Positions 50,917 to 59,709 of a stretch of 64,000 bases of DNA are shown here, one piece after another. The DNA is from Zobellia roscoffensis. GTDB taxonomy: Bacteria > Bacteroidota > Bacteroidia > Flavobacteriales > Flavobacteriaceae. The stretch lies in assembly GCF_015330165.1 (NCBI RefSeq), contig NZ_JADDXT010000002.1:1734504-1798503 (forward strand), given 5' to 3'. Position 1 is the stretch's first letter. Each line of letters begins with the position of its first letter. The notes below the pieces were generated by a model that searched no databases, had not been told where the DNA came from, and worked only from the letters and a program-made list of their open reading frames with translations. The position numbers were made by a program, and so were the translations under genes.

Positions 50917-51696
50917 ATGAAAAAAGCCATTGCATTACTTTTCCTTTTTACATTCCTTTCCTCTTACTCTCAAAATAGTAAGTCGGCTTTTGATGCCGGT
51001 GAGTGGCTCAAGTTTAGAATGCATTACGGCTTTTTAAACGCAAGTTACGCCACTTTGCATGTAAAGTCCGATGTTATTGAGGATGTGCCTGTATATCATG
51101 TTGTGGGCCATGGTGAGACAACCGGTTTTGCCAGTATATTTTTTAAAGTAGATGATACGTATGAAAGCTATTTTGGAAAAGAAGATGGTAAGCCTTATAA
51201 ATTTATTAGAAAAATAAGCGAAGGTGGCTATACCAAAGATATAGAAATTAACTTTGATCATCAGGAAGAGAAAGCAGTTCTGAATGATAAAAAGCATAAT
51301 AAAAAGTATAATTTTGAACTACAGGATAGTATTCAGGATTTAATTTCGGCATTTTATTACCTGCGTAATAATTATGACCCTAATCAATTAGTGATAGGTG
51401 AGGCTGTTAAGTTGAAGATGTTGTATGATGATGATGGTATTTTTAACTTCAAGCTTAAATATTTAGGTACAGAAGTACTTAAAACTAAGTTCGGTAAGGT
51501 AGAATGTTATAAATTTAGACCCTTAGTACAATCCGGTCGTGTTTTTAAGGAAAAAGAAAGTCTTTCGTTATGGGTTTCTGCAGATGATAACAGAATACCT
51601 ATTCGTATACAGGCAGATTTATCTGTGGGAGCGATAAAAGCAGACCTAGACGGATATAACGGACTAAAACACCAGTTCAAGATAATAATGGATTAA
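50917..51696 (+). CDS. DUF3108 domain periplasmic protein
   Basis: This 259-aa protein starts at the ATG at 50917 (nine upstream codons are dispensable) with a signal peptide of about 18 residues. The mature part is a beta-rich DUF3108 domain beginning AGEWLKFRMHYGFLNASYATL and closing with GIPI-like IPIRIQADLSVGAIKADL. The family has no known enzymatic function and may bind lipid-like ligands. It is 7 bp upstream of kynA and in the same transcript, an arrangement I recall in related genomes. Role in tryptophan breakdown is not evident. Confidence 0.8.
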   Translation: MKKAIALLFLFTFLSSYSQNSKSAFDAGEWLKFRMHYGFLNASYATLHVKSDVIEDVPVYHVVGHGETTGFASIFFKVDDTYESYFGKEDGKPYKFIRKISEGGYTKDIEINFDHQEEKAVLNDKKHNKKYNFELQDSIQDLISAFYYLRNNYDPNQLVIGEAVKLKMLYDDDGIFNFKLKYLGTEVLKTKFGKVECYKFRPLVQSGRVFKEKESLSLWVSADDNRIPIRIQADLSVGAIKADLDGYNGLKHQFKIIMD

Positions 51697-51703
51697 AACC
51701 CCA

Positions 51704-52675
51704 ATGAGAGATAAAGAGCGAATAGATTCACAAATTTCAAAACTAGAAGAGAAGTATAAAGATTCCGGTCAGGATTTAAGTTCTTATTTAGACGGGCTTC
51801 TTTACCAACGTTACCTCACTTATTGGGATTATATTCATTTAGATACCCTTTTGAGTCTTCAGGTGCCTCGTACCTATTTTCCCGATGAGGAAATTTTTAT
51901 CATGTACCACCAGATTACAGAGCTGTATTTTAAGCTTATCCTTCATGAGCAAAAGCAGTTGGTAGATGATAAATCTCAGAATATAGATTTCTTTATTGAA
52001 AAAGCTAGACGAATCAATAGCTATTTTAAAGCATTGATATCCTCTTTTAGTATTATGATAAAAGGTATGGAGAGAGAGCAGTTCCTTCAATACCGTATGG
52101 CTTTGCTTCCGGCAAGTGGTTTTCAGTCTGCACAATACCGAATGATTGAAATATATTCAACTCCTTTGGAGAATTTGGTTCACCATGCAGAAAGAGATTC
52201 CTTTTCATCGGAAAATAGTTTAGAGGAGCTTTATGAGGGAATTTATTGGAAAAAAGGGGCAACCGATTCGGCTACGGGAGAAAAGACATTGACGTTAAAG
52301 CAGTTTGAGTACAGGTATACGCCGCGTCTAATACGAATTGCAAAACAAGTTGAGCAAAATACTATTTATCAGAAGTATCAGCAATTACCGGCAGACAAGA
52401 GAGATAATAAAGAGCTGATAGAAGCGTTAAAGACTTTGGATATGAATGCGAACGTAAATTGGCCGTTAATGCACATGGGGTCTGCCCATCGCTATTTAGG
52501 AAAGGACAAGGAACAGATAGATGCTACGGGAGGAACGAATTGGAAGGAGTATTTACCGCCCAGTTTTCAGAAAATCGTGTTTTTTCCGGAAATCTATTCA
52601 AAACAAGAGTTAAATAATTGGGGGAAAGAGTGGGTAGACCATATCTTTAACCCAGATAAGAAACAAACAGAGTAG
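51704..52675 (+). CDS. kynA: Tryptophan 2,3-dioxygenase
   Basis: This 323-aa heme enzyme opens the indole ring of tryptophan to N-formylkynurenine, the first step of the kynurenine route. Helical family blocks are present: YLTYWDYIHLDTLLSLQ, YHQITELYFKLILHE (substrate pocket), LPASGFQSAQYRMIE and NWPLMHMGSAHRYLG with the likely heme-axial histidine. It is longer than Xanthomonas TDO (about 298 aa) but within family range. The M23 peptidase gene starts 1 bp after its stop. 3-Hydroxyanthranilate dioxygenase at 4.1 kb acts later in the same route. Confidence 0.95.
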   Translation: MRDKERIDSQISKLEEKYKDSGQDLSSYLDGLLYQRYLTYWDYIHLDTLLSLQVPRTYFPDEEIFIMYHQITELYFKLILHEQKQLVDDKSQNIDFFIEKARRINSYFKALISSFSIMIKGMEREQFLQYRMALLPASGFQSAQYRMIEIYSTPLENLVHHAERDSFSSENSLEELYEGIYWKKGATDSATGEKTLTLKQFEYRYTPRLIRIAKQVEQNTIYQKYQQLPADKRDNKELIEALKTLDMNANVNWPLMHMGSAHRYLGKDKEQIDATGGTNWKEYLPPSFQKIVFFPEIYSKQELNNWGKEWVDHIFNPDKKQTE

Positions 52676-52676
52676 C

Positions 52677-53972
52677 ATGAATAAATATTGGGGCCTTCTT
52701 TTCGTTATTTTAGTATCACTTTCCTGTAAAGATGATAAGCCAGTTCTAAAAGAACCGGTTAAGCAAATGGCTGCAATTGTTCCTGTTGAGAAACCCATAA
52801 TGAAGCAGTTTGGGTTTAACCTAGATGAGTTTACCGTGCAGTTGGATACGGTTAAAAATGGAGATAGTTTTGGGGAATTAATGCTTCAGAATAAAGTAGA
52901 TTATCCAAAGATTGCTAAAATCACCCAAGAATTTAAAGATACTTTTGATGTTCGCAAAATTCGTGTGGGTAAACCATATCTTATTTTAAAGTCCAAAGAT
53001 ACTACAGAGGCCGCTCAAGTTTTTATATATGAGAATGATCCTATTAACTACACTGTAGTTGATTTACGGGATAATGTTAAGGCATATAAGGATAAAAAAG
53101 AAGTTACTTACGTAGAGCGTGAAGCTTCGGGGGTAATAGAAAGCTCATTGTCTCAGGCAATTTTAGAACAAGGGATAGACTACACGGTTACTAATAGTTT
53201 GTCTGAAGTGTATGCTTGGACAATTGATTTCTTTCGCCTTCAAAAAGGAGATAAGTTCAAAGTTATTTATAAGGAAAAGTATATCAATGATTCAATATAC
53301 GCAGGTGCTGGTGCAATAGAAGCAGCTTATTTTGAGCACAACGGAAGACCTATTTACGCTTTCGCCTACGAAAATGATTCATTAAAAAATATAGTCGATT
53401 ATTTTGATGAAGAAGCTAATAACTTAAGAAGAACGTTTCTTAGAGCACCAGTTCAGTTCAGTAGAATATCATCTAGATATAACCTGAAACGAAGAATCCG
53501 TTATTATGGCAATAAAATAAGACCTCATATGGGAACGGATTATGCAGCGCCAAGAGGAACACCTATTCTAGCTACTGCAGATGGTACCGTAACCGAATCT
53601 ACAAGAAGAGGTGGTAACGGTAAATATGTAAAGATTAGACATAACGCAACCTATTCTACGCAATATTTGCACATGAGCAAGCAGAACGTGAAGAAGGGGG
53701 CGTACGTGAGACAGGGAGATGTAATTGGTTGGATTGGTATGACGGGTAACACCAGCGGTCCTCACGTATGTTATCGTTTTTGGAGAAATGGAAGACAAGT
53801 GGACCCTTTAAAAGAAGAGCTTCCATTGGCAGAGCCATTGGATGAGTCTTTGCAACCAGAGTATTTCAACTATGTTAATCCAATAAAAGACCAGTTAGAT
53901 TGCATGACATATCCAGAAAGTCCGGTGCAGGAAGATATTCTAGCCGAAGATTTAGCATCTGCAGAAAAATAA
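52677..53972 (+). CDS. M23-family peptidase lipoprotein
   Basis: This 431-aa protein has lipobox LSC (Cys17), a LysM-like or OapA-like region (about residues 55-105), a linker domain and a C-terminal LytM/M23 domain (about 280-385). The metal-site HxxxD is present as His284 and Asp288 (RPHMGTDY), and His332 lies in YLHMS. The final HxH motif, however, reads His363-Val-Cys365, so the usual third metal ligand is a cysteine. It would cut peptidoglycan cross-links or regulate amidases at the envelope. It is co-transcribed with kynA and is followed by pgi. Confidence 0.9.
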   Translation: MNKYWGLLFVILVSLSCKDDKPVLKEPVKQMAAIVPVEKPIMKQFGFNLDEFTVQLDTVKNGDSFGELMLQNKVDYPKIAKITQEFKDTFDVRKIRVGKPYLILKSKDTTEAAQVFIYENDPINYTVVDLRDNVKAYKDKKEVTYVEREASGVIESSLSQAILEQGIDYTVTNSLSEVYAWTIDFFRLQKGDKFKVIYKEKYINDSIYAGAGAIEAAYFEHNGRPIYAFAYENDSLKNIVDYFDEEANNLRRTFLRAPVQFSRISSRYNLKRRIRYYGNKIRPHMGTDYAAPRGTPILATADGTVTESTRRGGNGKYVKIRHNATYSTQYLHMSKQNVKKGAYVRQGDVIGWIGMTGNTSGPHVCYRFWRNGRQVDPLKEELPLAEPLDESLQPEYFNYVNPIKDQLDCMTYPESPVQEDILAEDLASAEK

Positions 53973-54050
53973 CGGCTCCTAGGGTTTTGGTTTAGAGTGA
54001 TATGGTTTATTTTCGCCATAGACAATTGCTAACACTCTAAAAAATCCAAA

Positions 54051-55688
54051 ATGTCATTACATAGCACAGATCCTACAGAAACCTCTGCTTGGAAGAAGCT
54101 TTCTCAGCACTTTGCAAATACCAAAGAAGAACAGTTAAAAGACCTTTTTGCTTCTGATGCATCTAGGGCGGAAAAATTCACTTTAAAGTGGAATGATTTC
54201 TTAGTAGACTTCTCAAAAAATAGAATTACAGACGAAACGCTACAACTGCTTTTAGAATTGGCCGATGAGGTAAATTTAACCGATGCTATTCAAAAACAAT
54301 TTGGTGGAGATGAGATAAACCAAACGGAAGGCCGTGCAGTTCTACATACTGCGCTACGTGCTAAAAAGTCCGATACTATTTTGGTTGATGGCGAGAATGT
54401 AATGGATGAGGTGTATGAAGTTAAAGAACATATAAAAGAATTTACAGAAACTATTATTTCAGGAAGTGCAACCGGATATACAGGTAAAGCTTTTACAGAC
54501 GTAGTAAATATTGGTATAGGCGGTTCGGATTTAGGACCAGCTATGGTAACTGAAGCGCTAAAATTTTATAAGAACCATCTAAAGCTTCATTTTGTGAGTA
54601 ATGTAGATGGTGATCACGTAAATGAAGTTTTAAAAGAACTTGATCCAGAGACTACCCTTTTTGTAGTTGTTTCAAAAACATTTACTACACAAGAAACATT
54701 AAGTAATGCCACTACCATTAAAAAGTGGTTTTTAAAGCACGGAACACAAGAGGATATTGCCAAACACTTTGCGGCGGTATCTACAAATACAGAAGCTATT
54801 TCTAAGTTTGGTATCGCTGCCGAAAACGTATTCCCTATGTGGGATTGGGTTGGCGGTCGTTTTTCATTATGGAGTGCCGTTGGTCTCTCAATTGCATTGG
54901 CTGTAGGTTTTGAAAATTTTGATGAGTTATTGGCAGGTGCAAATGAAATGGATGAGCATTTCAAAACTGCCGACTTTAAAGAAAATCTTCCTGTAACCTT
55001 AGCATTGATAAGTGTTTGGTACAATAATTTCTATGGGGCGGAAACCGAAGCTATCATACCGTATACACAATACTTAAGTAGGTTCTCGGCCTATCTTCAG
55101 CAAGGTATAATGGAAAGTAACGGTAAAAGCGTAGGTCGTAATGGCAAGCGTGTAAATTATGAGACTGGTACCATTATTTGGGGAGAGCCAGGTACAAATT
55201 CACAACATGCTTTCTTTCAGTTGATTCATCAAGGAACAAAAATTATTCCAGTGGATTTTATAGGTTACAAGAAGTCTTTACATGGCGATGTTGACCATCA
55301 CAATAAATTAATGGCCAATTTCTTTGCACAGACGGAAGCCTTAATGAATGGTAAGACGGGAGATCAAGTTCGTGAAGAGTTAGAGGGTAAGGGTATGAGT
55401 GAAGGTGAAATCGAAAAATTATTAACTTTTAAAATATTTGAAGGAAACAAACCTACCAATACCATCCTTATTGATAAATTGTCTCCAAGGAGTTTGGGTA
55501 GTCTAATTGCGCTTTACGAGCATAAAATCTTCGTGCAAGGTATTATCTGGAACATATTTAGTTATGATCAATGGGGTGTGGAACTGGGTAAACAATTGGC
55601 GGGTACGATTTTGAAAGACATTCAAGGTTCGGAAATTGCTGATCATGATAGTTCTACTTTGCAACTTCTAAAATATTTTAAGGGTTAG
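54051..55688 (+). CDS. pgi: Glucose-6-phosphate isomerase
   Basis: This 545-aa cytosolic enzyme interconverts glucose 6-phosphate and fructose 6-phosphate. The family signatures are present: NIGIGGSDLGPAMVTEAL, VSKTFTTQET for phosphate binding, GRFSLWSAVGL, MESNGKSVGR with the catalytic glutamate, and NTILIDKLSPRSLGSLIALYEHK. Length agrees with the E. coli type (about 549 aa). It lies 78 bp behind the M23 peptidase gene. A very long perfect hairpin follows its stop. Confidence 0.96.
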   Translation: MSLHSTDPTETSAWKKLSQHFANTKEEQLKDLFASDASRAEKFTLKWNDFLVDFSKNRITDETLQLLLELADEVNLTDAIQKQFGGDEINQTEGRAVLHTALRAKKSDTILVDGENVMDEVYEVKEHIKEFTETIISGSATGYTGKAFTDVVNIGIGGSDLGPAMVTEALKFYKNHLKLHFVSNVDGDHVNEVLKELDPETTLFVVVSKTFTTQETLSNATTIKKWFLKHGTQEDIAKHFAAVSTNTEAISKFGIAAENVFPMWDWVGGRFSLWSAVGLSIALAVGFENFDELLAGANEMDEHFKTADFKENLPVTLALISVWYNNFYGAETEAIIPYTQYLSRFSAYLQQGIMESNGKSVGRNGKRVNYETGTIIWGEPGTNSQHAFFQLIHQGTKIIPVDFIGYKKSLHGDVDHHNKLMANFFAQTEALMNGKTGDQVREELEGKGMSEGEIEKLLTFKIFEGNKPTNTILIDKLSPRSLGSLIALYEHKIFVQGIIWNIFSYDQWGVELGKQLAGTILKDIQGSEIADHDSSTLQLLKYFKG

Positions 55689-55711
55689 AATACCGTTTCT
55701 GTATTTTTTTT

Positions 55712-55762
55712 AGAACAATGGCGCAACATCTTCTTAAAAAGAAGATGTTGCGCCATTGTTCT
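55712..55762. repeat. 24-bp perfect inverted repeat (hairpin) after pgi
   Basis: Arms 55712-55735 and 55739-55762 pair perfectly over 24 bp with an AAA loop. A T-run lies on the left, none on the right, so it would be a classical terminator only for the minus strand, where no gene ends. The 8-mer TTCTGTAT flanks it (55697-55704 and 55759-55766). Confidence 0.85.
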
Positions 55763-55860
55763 GTATATTCGCAAAGGGGTTATTTAACCTTCCCTTAACA
55801 TTCGCAAGACCAAAATGAAGCACTTTTGCAGCAAATTGAGAAAACGTAAAAACTGAACAA

Positions 55861-58476
55861 ATGAAAAAAATGTACTTCGCATGGGTCGCATTTCTAATGA
55901 CGACCATCGCATTTTCACAAGCTACTATAACGGGAACCGTTATAGATGGTGAGCTTAATGAGCCATTACCGGGCGCAAGTGTTGTTATTCAAGGAACCAC
56001 AAATGGTACCTCCACTGATTTTGATGGTAAGTTTCAAATTGATGTTACTGAAAGTTCAGGAACACTAGTAGTTTCTTATATTGGGTACACATCTAAGACG
56101 GTAGCTTTCACTACTACTGGTAGTATAGGTTCTATTACTTTGGAGCCTGATGCAGAACAATTAGGGGAAGTTGTTGTTGTTGGATCTGGTGTTATAGATT
56201 TAGCAGAAGACAGAAAGACTCCTGTGGCAGTTAGTACGGTAACTAAAGGTGTTATTCAGCGAAAAGCTGTTGGTAATGTTGACGTTGCTGAAATAGTGAA
56301 AAACACACCTTCTGTTTATGTATCTGGTCAAACTGGATTTGGTGACGGACAATTGTTTATGAGAGGTTTCGATCAAACAAATGTTGCAGTACTATTGAAC
56401 GGTCAGCCTGTAAATGGAATGGAAGATGGAAGAGTATATTGGTCTAACTGGGCGGGTATTGCAGATGTAGCAAATGGTGTTCAGGTGCAGCGTGGTCTAG
56501 GTTCTTCAAAGCTGGCTATCTCTTCTGTTGGTGGTACAATGAACTTAGTGATGAAATCTACGGATAGAGAGCAAGGTGGATTTGCTAGATTTTTAACAGG
56601 AAACGATGGTTATTTAAAAGGAACTGTTTCTTATGATACAGGAATTAACGATAAGGGTTGGTCCTTTTCTTTGCTGTTAGATCATTGGCAAGCAGAAAAT
56701 AAGTGGGCAGATGGAACATTTGGCTCAGGACAAACTTATTTTTTCTCTGTTGGTTATAAGCCAAATGAAGACCATTCATTCAACTTTTTGATTACAGGTG
56801 CTCCTCAGCAACATGGTCAAAGATGGTCTCAAAGTTTATCTACAATTGAAGAGAACCCAAAGTTCAATCAACATTGGGGCTATACTTCAGGCTTGAATTC
56901 TGGAACAGGTTATTACACGGACGATATAGAGTCTGAAAGAACCAATTTTTACCATAAGCCTGTAGCAAACTTAAACTGGGACTGGTTAATTAATGATAAG
57001 TCACAATTGTCTACAGTAGTATATGCTTCTGTTGGTAGAGGTGGTGGAACCGGAGATCGTGGTGATGGCCGTGTTAGAACGGATGATGGTCAAATGGACT
57101 ATTACGGTATTGAACAGCAAAATTTAGCTGATCCTGATGGAATTGGGCAATCTGGAGATTATTTTATTCTTGATGATGGAGAAGAAGAAGGTAACTATAT
57201 TCGCCGATCTTCAATGAACAATCATTTATGGTATGGTTTAGTAACCAACTACGAAACTGAATTGAATGAATATTTCGATTTTAATGTTGGTGCTGATTTT
57301 AGATTTTATACAGGAGATCACTTTAGACAAGTAACTGATTTTTATGGTTTAGATGGCTGGGCAGATGATAGACCAGATAATCTTGTTGTGACAGAATCTT
57401 TCGATTATAATCCTTGGTCTACACTTTTTGATTATGCGGATGAGGATCAGAGAATAGATTATGATTATTCTGAAACAATCAATTATCAAGGTATATTTTC
57501 CCAGGTTGAATACTCTAAGAATAAATTCTCTGCATTCTTGCAAGGAGCTGTATCTAATCAATCTTATGTAAGAGATGGTAGATTGGTTGGTCCTGGAAAG
57601 TCTGATAAATTGAATAAAATAGGATATAACCTTAAAGGAGGTATGAGTTATGATGTTAATGAAGAATTTACTTTGTTCGTAAATTCAGGTCATTACTCTC
57701 GTCAACCTTTCTTGGATAATGTTTTTAGTAATATTCGGTATTCTAATGATTTAGTTGTGCCAGATGTAGATAACGAGGAAATAACAAGTGTTGAATCTGG
57801 ATTTAGGTTTAATAAAGGAAACTTTAGAGCAAACTTTGACTTTTATTACACGAATTGGGATAACAGAGTTATTCTAACGACAGGTACTGAAATGATTGAT
57901 GGAGATGAGGTTGATGTTAATAACTTCAGAAGAGGTGTACGCCAAGAACATAAAGGTGTAGAATTAGATCTTAAATATAGGATAGCTAACAAATATAACT
58001 TAGGTGGTTATATTTCTGCTGGTTCTTGGAATTATAGAAGCATTGATAGAATCGATTCTTATAGTGATGATAGCGGAGAATTGCTTTCAAGTGTAACATC
58101 TGGTAATGATTTGAATAGTGTGGACGGAACACATATCACTACTGCGCCTCAAACTACTGCAGGTTTAACTTTTGATGGAGAAATCTTTAAAGGTTTGAGA
58201 ATAGATGCCAACTGGAACTTTTACGAAAGACATTACCAAAATGATATAGATTTCTCAGGTTCTGATATAGAGACTCAAGACAATGGGATATTACCTTCTT
58301 ACTCGTTACTTGATGCTGGAATTGAATATGCATTCATGTTTGGAGAGAATAAGCTAACTCTTAGAGCTAATGGGTTTAACTTGTTAGATGACATTGAGCT
58401 TCAGCAAACAGATGATTTTGGTTATTATAATACAAACGGATTCACATGGAATGCGTCTGTTAGATATGATTTCTAA
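55861..58476 (+). CDS. TonB-dependent receptor with carboxypeptidase-like N-domain
   Basis: This 871-aa outer-membrane protein has a signal peptide (about residues 1-19), a CarboxypepD_reg-like domain (about 21-100: TGTVIDGELNEPLPGASVVI), a plug with LFMRGFDQTNVAVLLNGQPVN and a beta-barrel that ends in WNASVRYDF. No SusD gene is adjacent, so it is not a classical SusC/D glycan system. Substrate is unknown. It is monocistronic, with a strong terminator behind it. The third receptor (60876) has a related plug (DVxxNGxxMNx type). Confidence 0.9.
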   Translation: MKKMYFAWVAFLMTTIAFSQATITGTVIDGELNEPLPGASVVIQGTTNGTSTDFDGKFQIDVTESSGTLVVSYIGYTSKTVAFTTTGSIGSITLEPDAEQLGEVVVVGSGVIDLAEDRKTPVAVSTVTKGVIQRKAVGNVDVAEIVKNTPSVYVSGQTGFGDGQLFMRGFDQTNVAVLLNGQPVNGMEDGRVYWSNWAGIADVANGVQVQRGLGSSKLAISSVGGTMNLVMKSTDREQGGFARFLTGNDGYLKGTVSYDTGINDKGWSFSLLLDHWQAENKWADGTFGSGQTYFFSVGYKPNEDHSFNFLITGAPQQHGQRWSQSLSTIEENPKFNQHWGYTSGLNSGTGYYTDDIESERTNFYHKPVANLNWDWLINDKSQLSTVVYASVGRGGGTGDRGDGRVRTDDGQMDYYGIEQQNLADPDGIGQSGDYFILDDGEEEGNYIRRSSMNNHLWYGLVTNYETELNEYFDFNVGADFRFYTGDHFRQVTDFYGLDGWADDRPDNLVVTESFDYNPWSTLFDYADEDQRIDYDYSETINYQGIFSQVEYSKNKFSAFLQGAVSNQSYVRDGRLVGPGKSDKLNKIGYNLKGGMSYDVNEEFTLFVNSGHYSRQPFLDNVFSNIRYSNDLVVPDVDNEEITSVESGFRFNKGNFRANFDFYYTNWDNRVILTTGTEMIDGDEVDVNNFRRGVRQEHKGVELDLKYRIANKYNLGGYISAGSWNYRSIDRIDSYSDDSGELLSSVTSGNDLNSVDGTHITTAPQTTAGLTFDGEIFKGLRIDANWNFYERHYQNDIDFSGSDIETQDNGILPSYSLLDAGIEYAFMFGENKLTLRANGFNLLDDIELQQTDDFGYYNTNGFTWNASVRYDF

Positions 58477-58497
58477 GAATAGAATAACATGTATACT

Positions 58498-58526
58498 AAA
58501 ACCCTGCCCATCGGCAGGGTTTTTTT
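58498..58526 (+). terminator. Intrinsic terminator
   Basis: An 11-bp stem (AAAACCCTGCC / GGCAGGGTTTT) with a 4-nt loop runs into a U-tract. Confidence 0.85.
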
Positions 58527-58569
58527 ATGCCCAAAAATCAGTACATTTAAAGCTTAAAATATATCTATT

Positions 58570-59010
58570 ATGTACGAAGTTATTCAGGTAGTTCACTCTT
58601 ATTTGGCCTATGTTGTGCTTGCGCTTTTATTTTTTGCCGTTGCTAATGCTATTATGGGTTGGGTAGGCAATAAAATGTTTACTATGGAAAAGGATTTGCG
58701 TCTAAGTCTTTTTACCTTAATCTTATCTCACATTCAGCTGTTGGTTGGGTTGATATTGTATTTTGTATCCCCCAGCGGACTTCAAGCTATACAGGCTTTG
58801 GGGATGGGCGGTCTTAATTCTGCATCAAGATTATTAGCAGTAGAACATCCGTTCATAAATATTATTGCAATCGTTCTAATTACGGTGGGTTGGTCGCGTC
58901 ATAAAAAGTTTGTTGAAGGTGATAAGAAGTTCAAAAGCATCGCAATTTTTTATGGTCTTGGATTAGTACTTATTCTTAGCCGCATTCCTTGGGGGCAATG
59001 GCTTGGTTAA
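58570..59010 (+). CDS. Four-helix membrane protein, possibly cytochrome b-like
   Basis: This 146-aa protein is predicted to cross the membrane four times (about residues 10-32, 45-68, 93-110 and 122-140). Histidines occur in or near the helices (His9, His54, His93 and His110), and relatives in Flavobacteria are often annotated as cytochrome b, but heme binding is not proven. It has no signal peptide. A DUF1080 gene follows 42 bp later, probably in one transcript. Confidence 0.65.
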   Translation: MYEVIQVVHSYLAYVVLALLFFAVANAIMGWVGNKMFTMEKDLRLSLFTLILSHIQLLVGLILYFVSPSGLQAIQALGMGGLNSASRLLAVEHPFINIIAIVLITVGWSRHKKFVEGDKKFKSIAIFYGLGLVLILSRIPWGQWLG

Positions 59011-59052
59011 ATCAATGGCCATTCAACTAGGAACATTAACTAAACCAATTAT

Positions 59053-59646
59053 ATGAAGCAGATTTTAGTATTAGTATTTACACTCTTTACAGCTCTTACA
59101 TATGCTCAAGAGAAAGAACTTTTTAATGGAAAAAATTTAGACGGCTGGACGGTCTATGGGACTGAAAAATGGTATGTAGAAGATGGTCTTTTAGTTTGTG
59201 AAAGTGGGCCTGATAAACAATATGGATATTTAGGTACAGATAAGCATTACAAGAATTTTGAACTGACCGTAGATTTCAAACAGTTAGCAGATGGTAATAG
59301 TGGTATTTTTATTCGTTCCACAGTTGAGGGTACTACAGTTAGTGGTTGGCAGGTAGAAGTTGCTCCTCCTGGTTATGACACAGGTGGTATTTATGAATCC
59401 TATGGCCGTCATTGGTTGGTAAAACCTGCACCTGAAAAAGGTAAAGCCCTTAAAATGGGAGAGTGGAATACCATGAAAATACGTGTAGATGGAGACAATG
59501 TCACTTCATGGTTAAACGGTACTGAAATGGTAACGTTAAATGATAAAATAGTAGGTGCTGGAGAAGGCTCTGTAATACTACAGATTCACGACGGCGGAGG
59601 TATCAAAGTACAATGGAAGAATATAAAAATTACAGAATTGAAGTAA
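59053..59646 (+). CDS. DUF1080 (3-keto-disaccharide hydrolase family) secreted protein
   Basis: This 197-aa protein has a signal peptide (about residues 1-18) and a single concanavalin-like DUF1080 domain, starting ELFNGKNLDGWTVYG and including GIFIRSTVEG and EWNTMKIRVDGDNVTSWLNG. Members act on 3-keto-glycosides or bind carbohydrates. It is expected in the periplasm or outside. It follows the four-helix membrane protein and ends at a hairpin shared with the convergent EEP gene. Substrate is unknown. Confidence 0.85.
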   Translation: MKQILVLVFTLFTALTYAQEKELFNGKNLDGWTVYGTEKWYVEDGLLVCESGPDKQYGYLGTDKHYKNFELTVDFKQLADGNSGIFIRSTVEGTTVSGWQVEVAPPGYDTGGIYESYGRHWLVKPAPEKGKALKMGEWNTMKIRVDGDNVTSWLNGTEMVTLNDKIVGAGEGSVILQIHDGGGIKVQWKNIKITELK

Positions 59647-59672
59647 TTCTTGAAGTCTAAAATTATTTGAGG

Positions 59673-59709
59673 CGGCCTGTTCACAATCTAGTTTGAACAG
59701 GTCGTTTTT
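59673..59709 (+). terminator. Intrinsic terminator of DUF1080 gene
   Basis: A 10-bp stem (CGGCCTGTTC / GAACAGGTCG, one G-U) with a 12-nt loop is followed by TTTTT that just overlaps the stop of the convergent gene. Confidence 0.65.
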
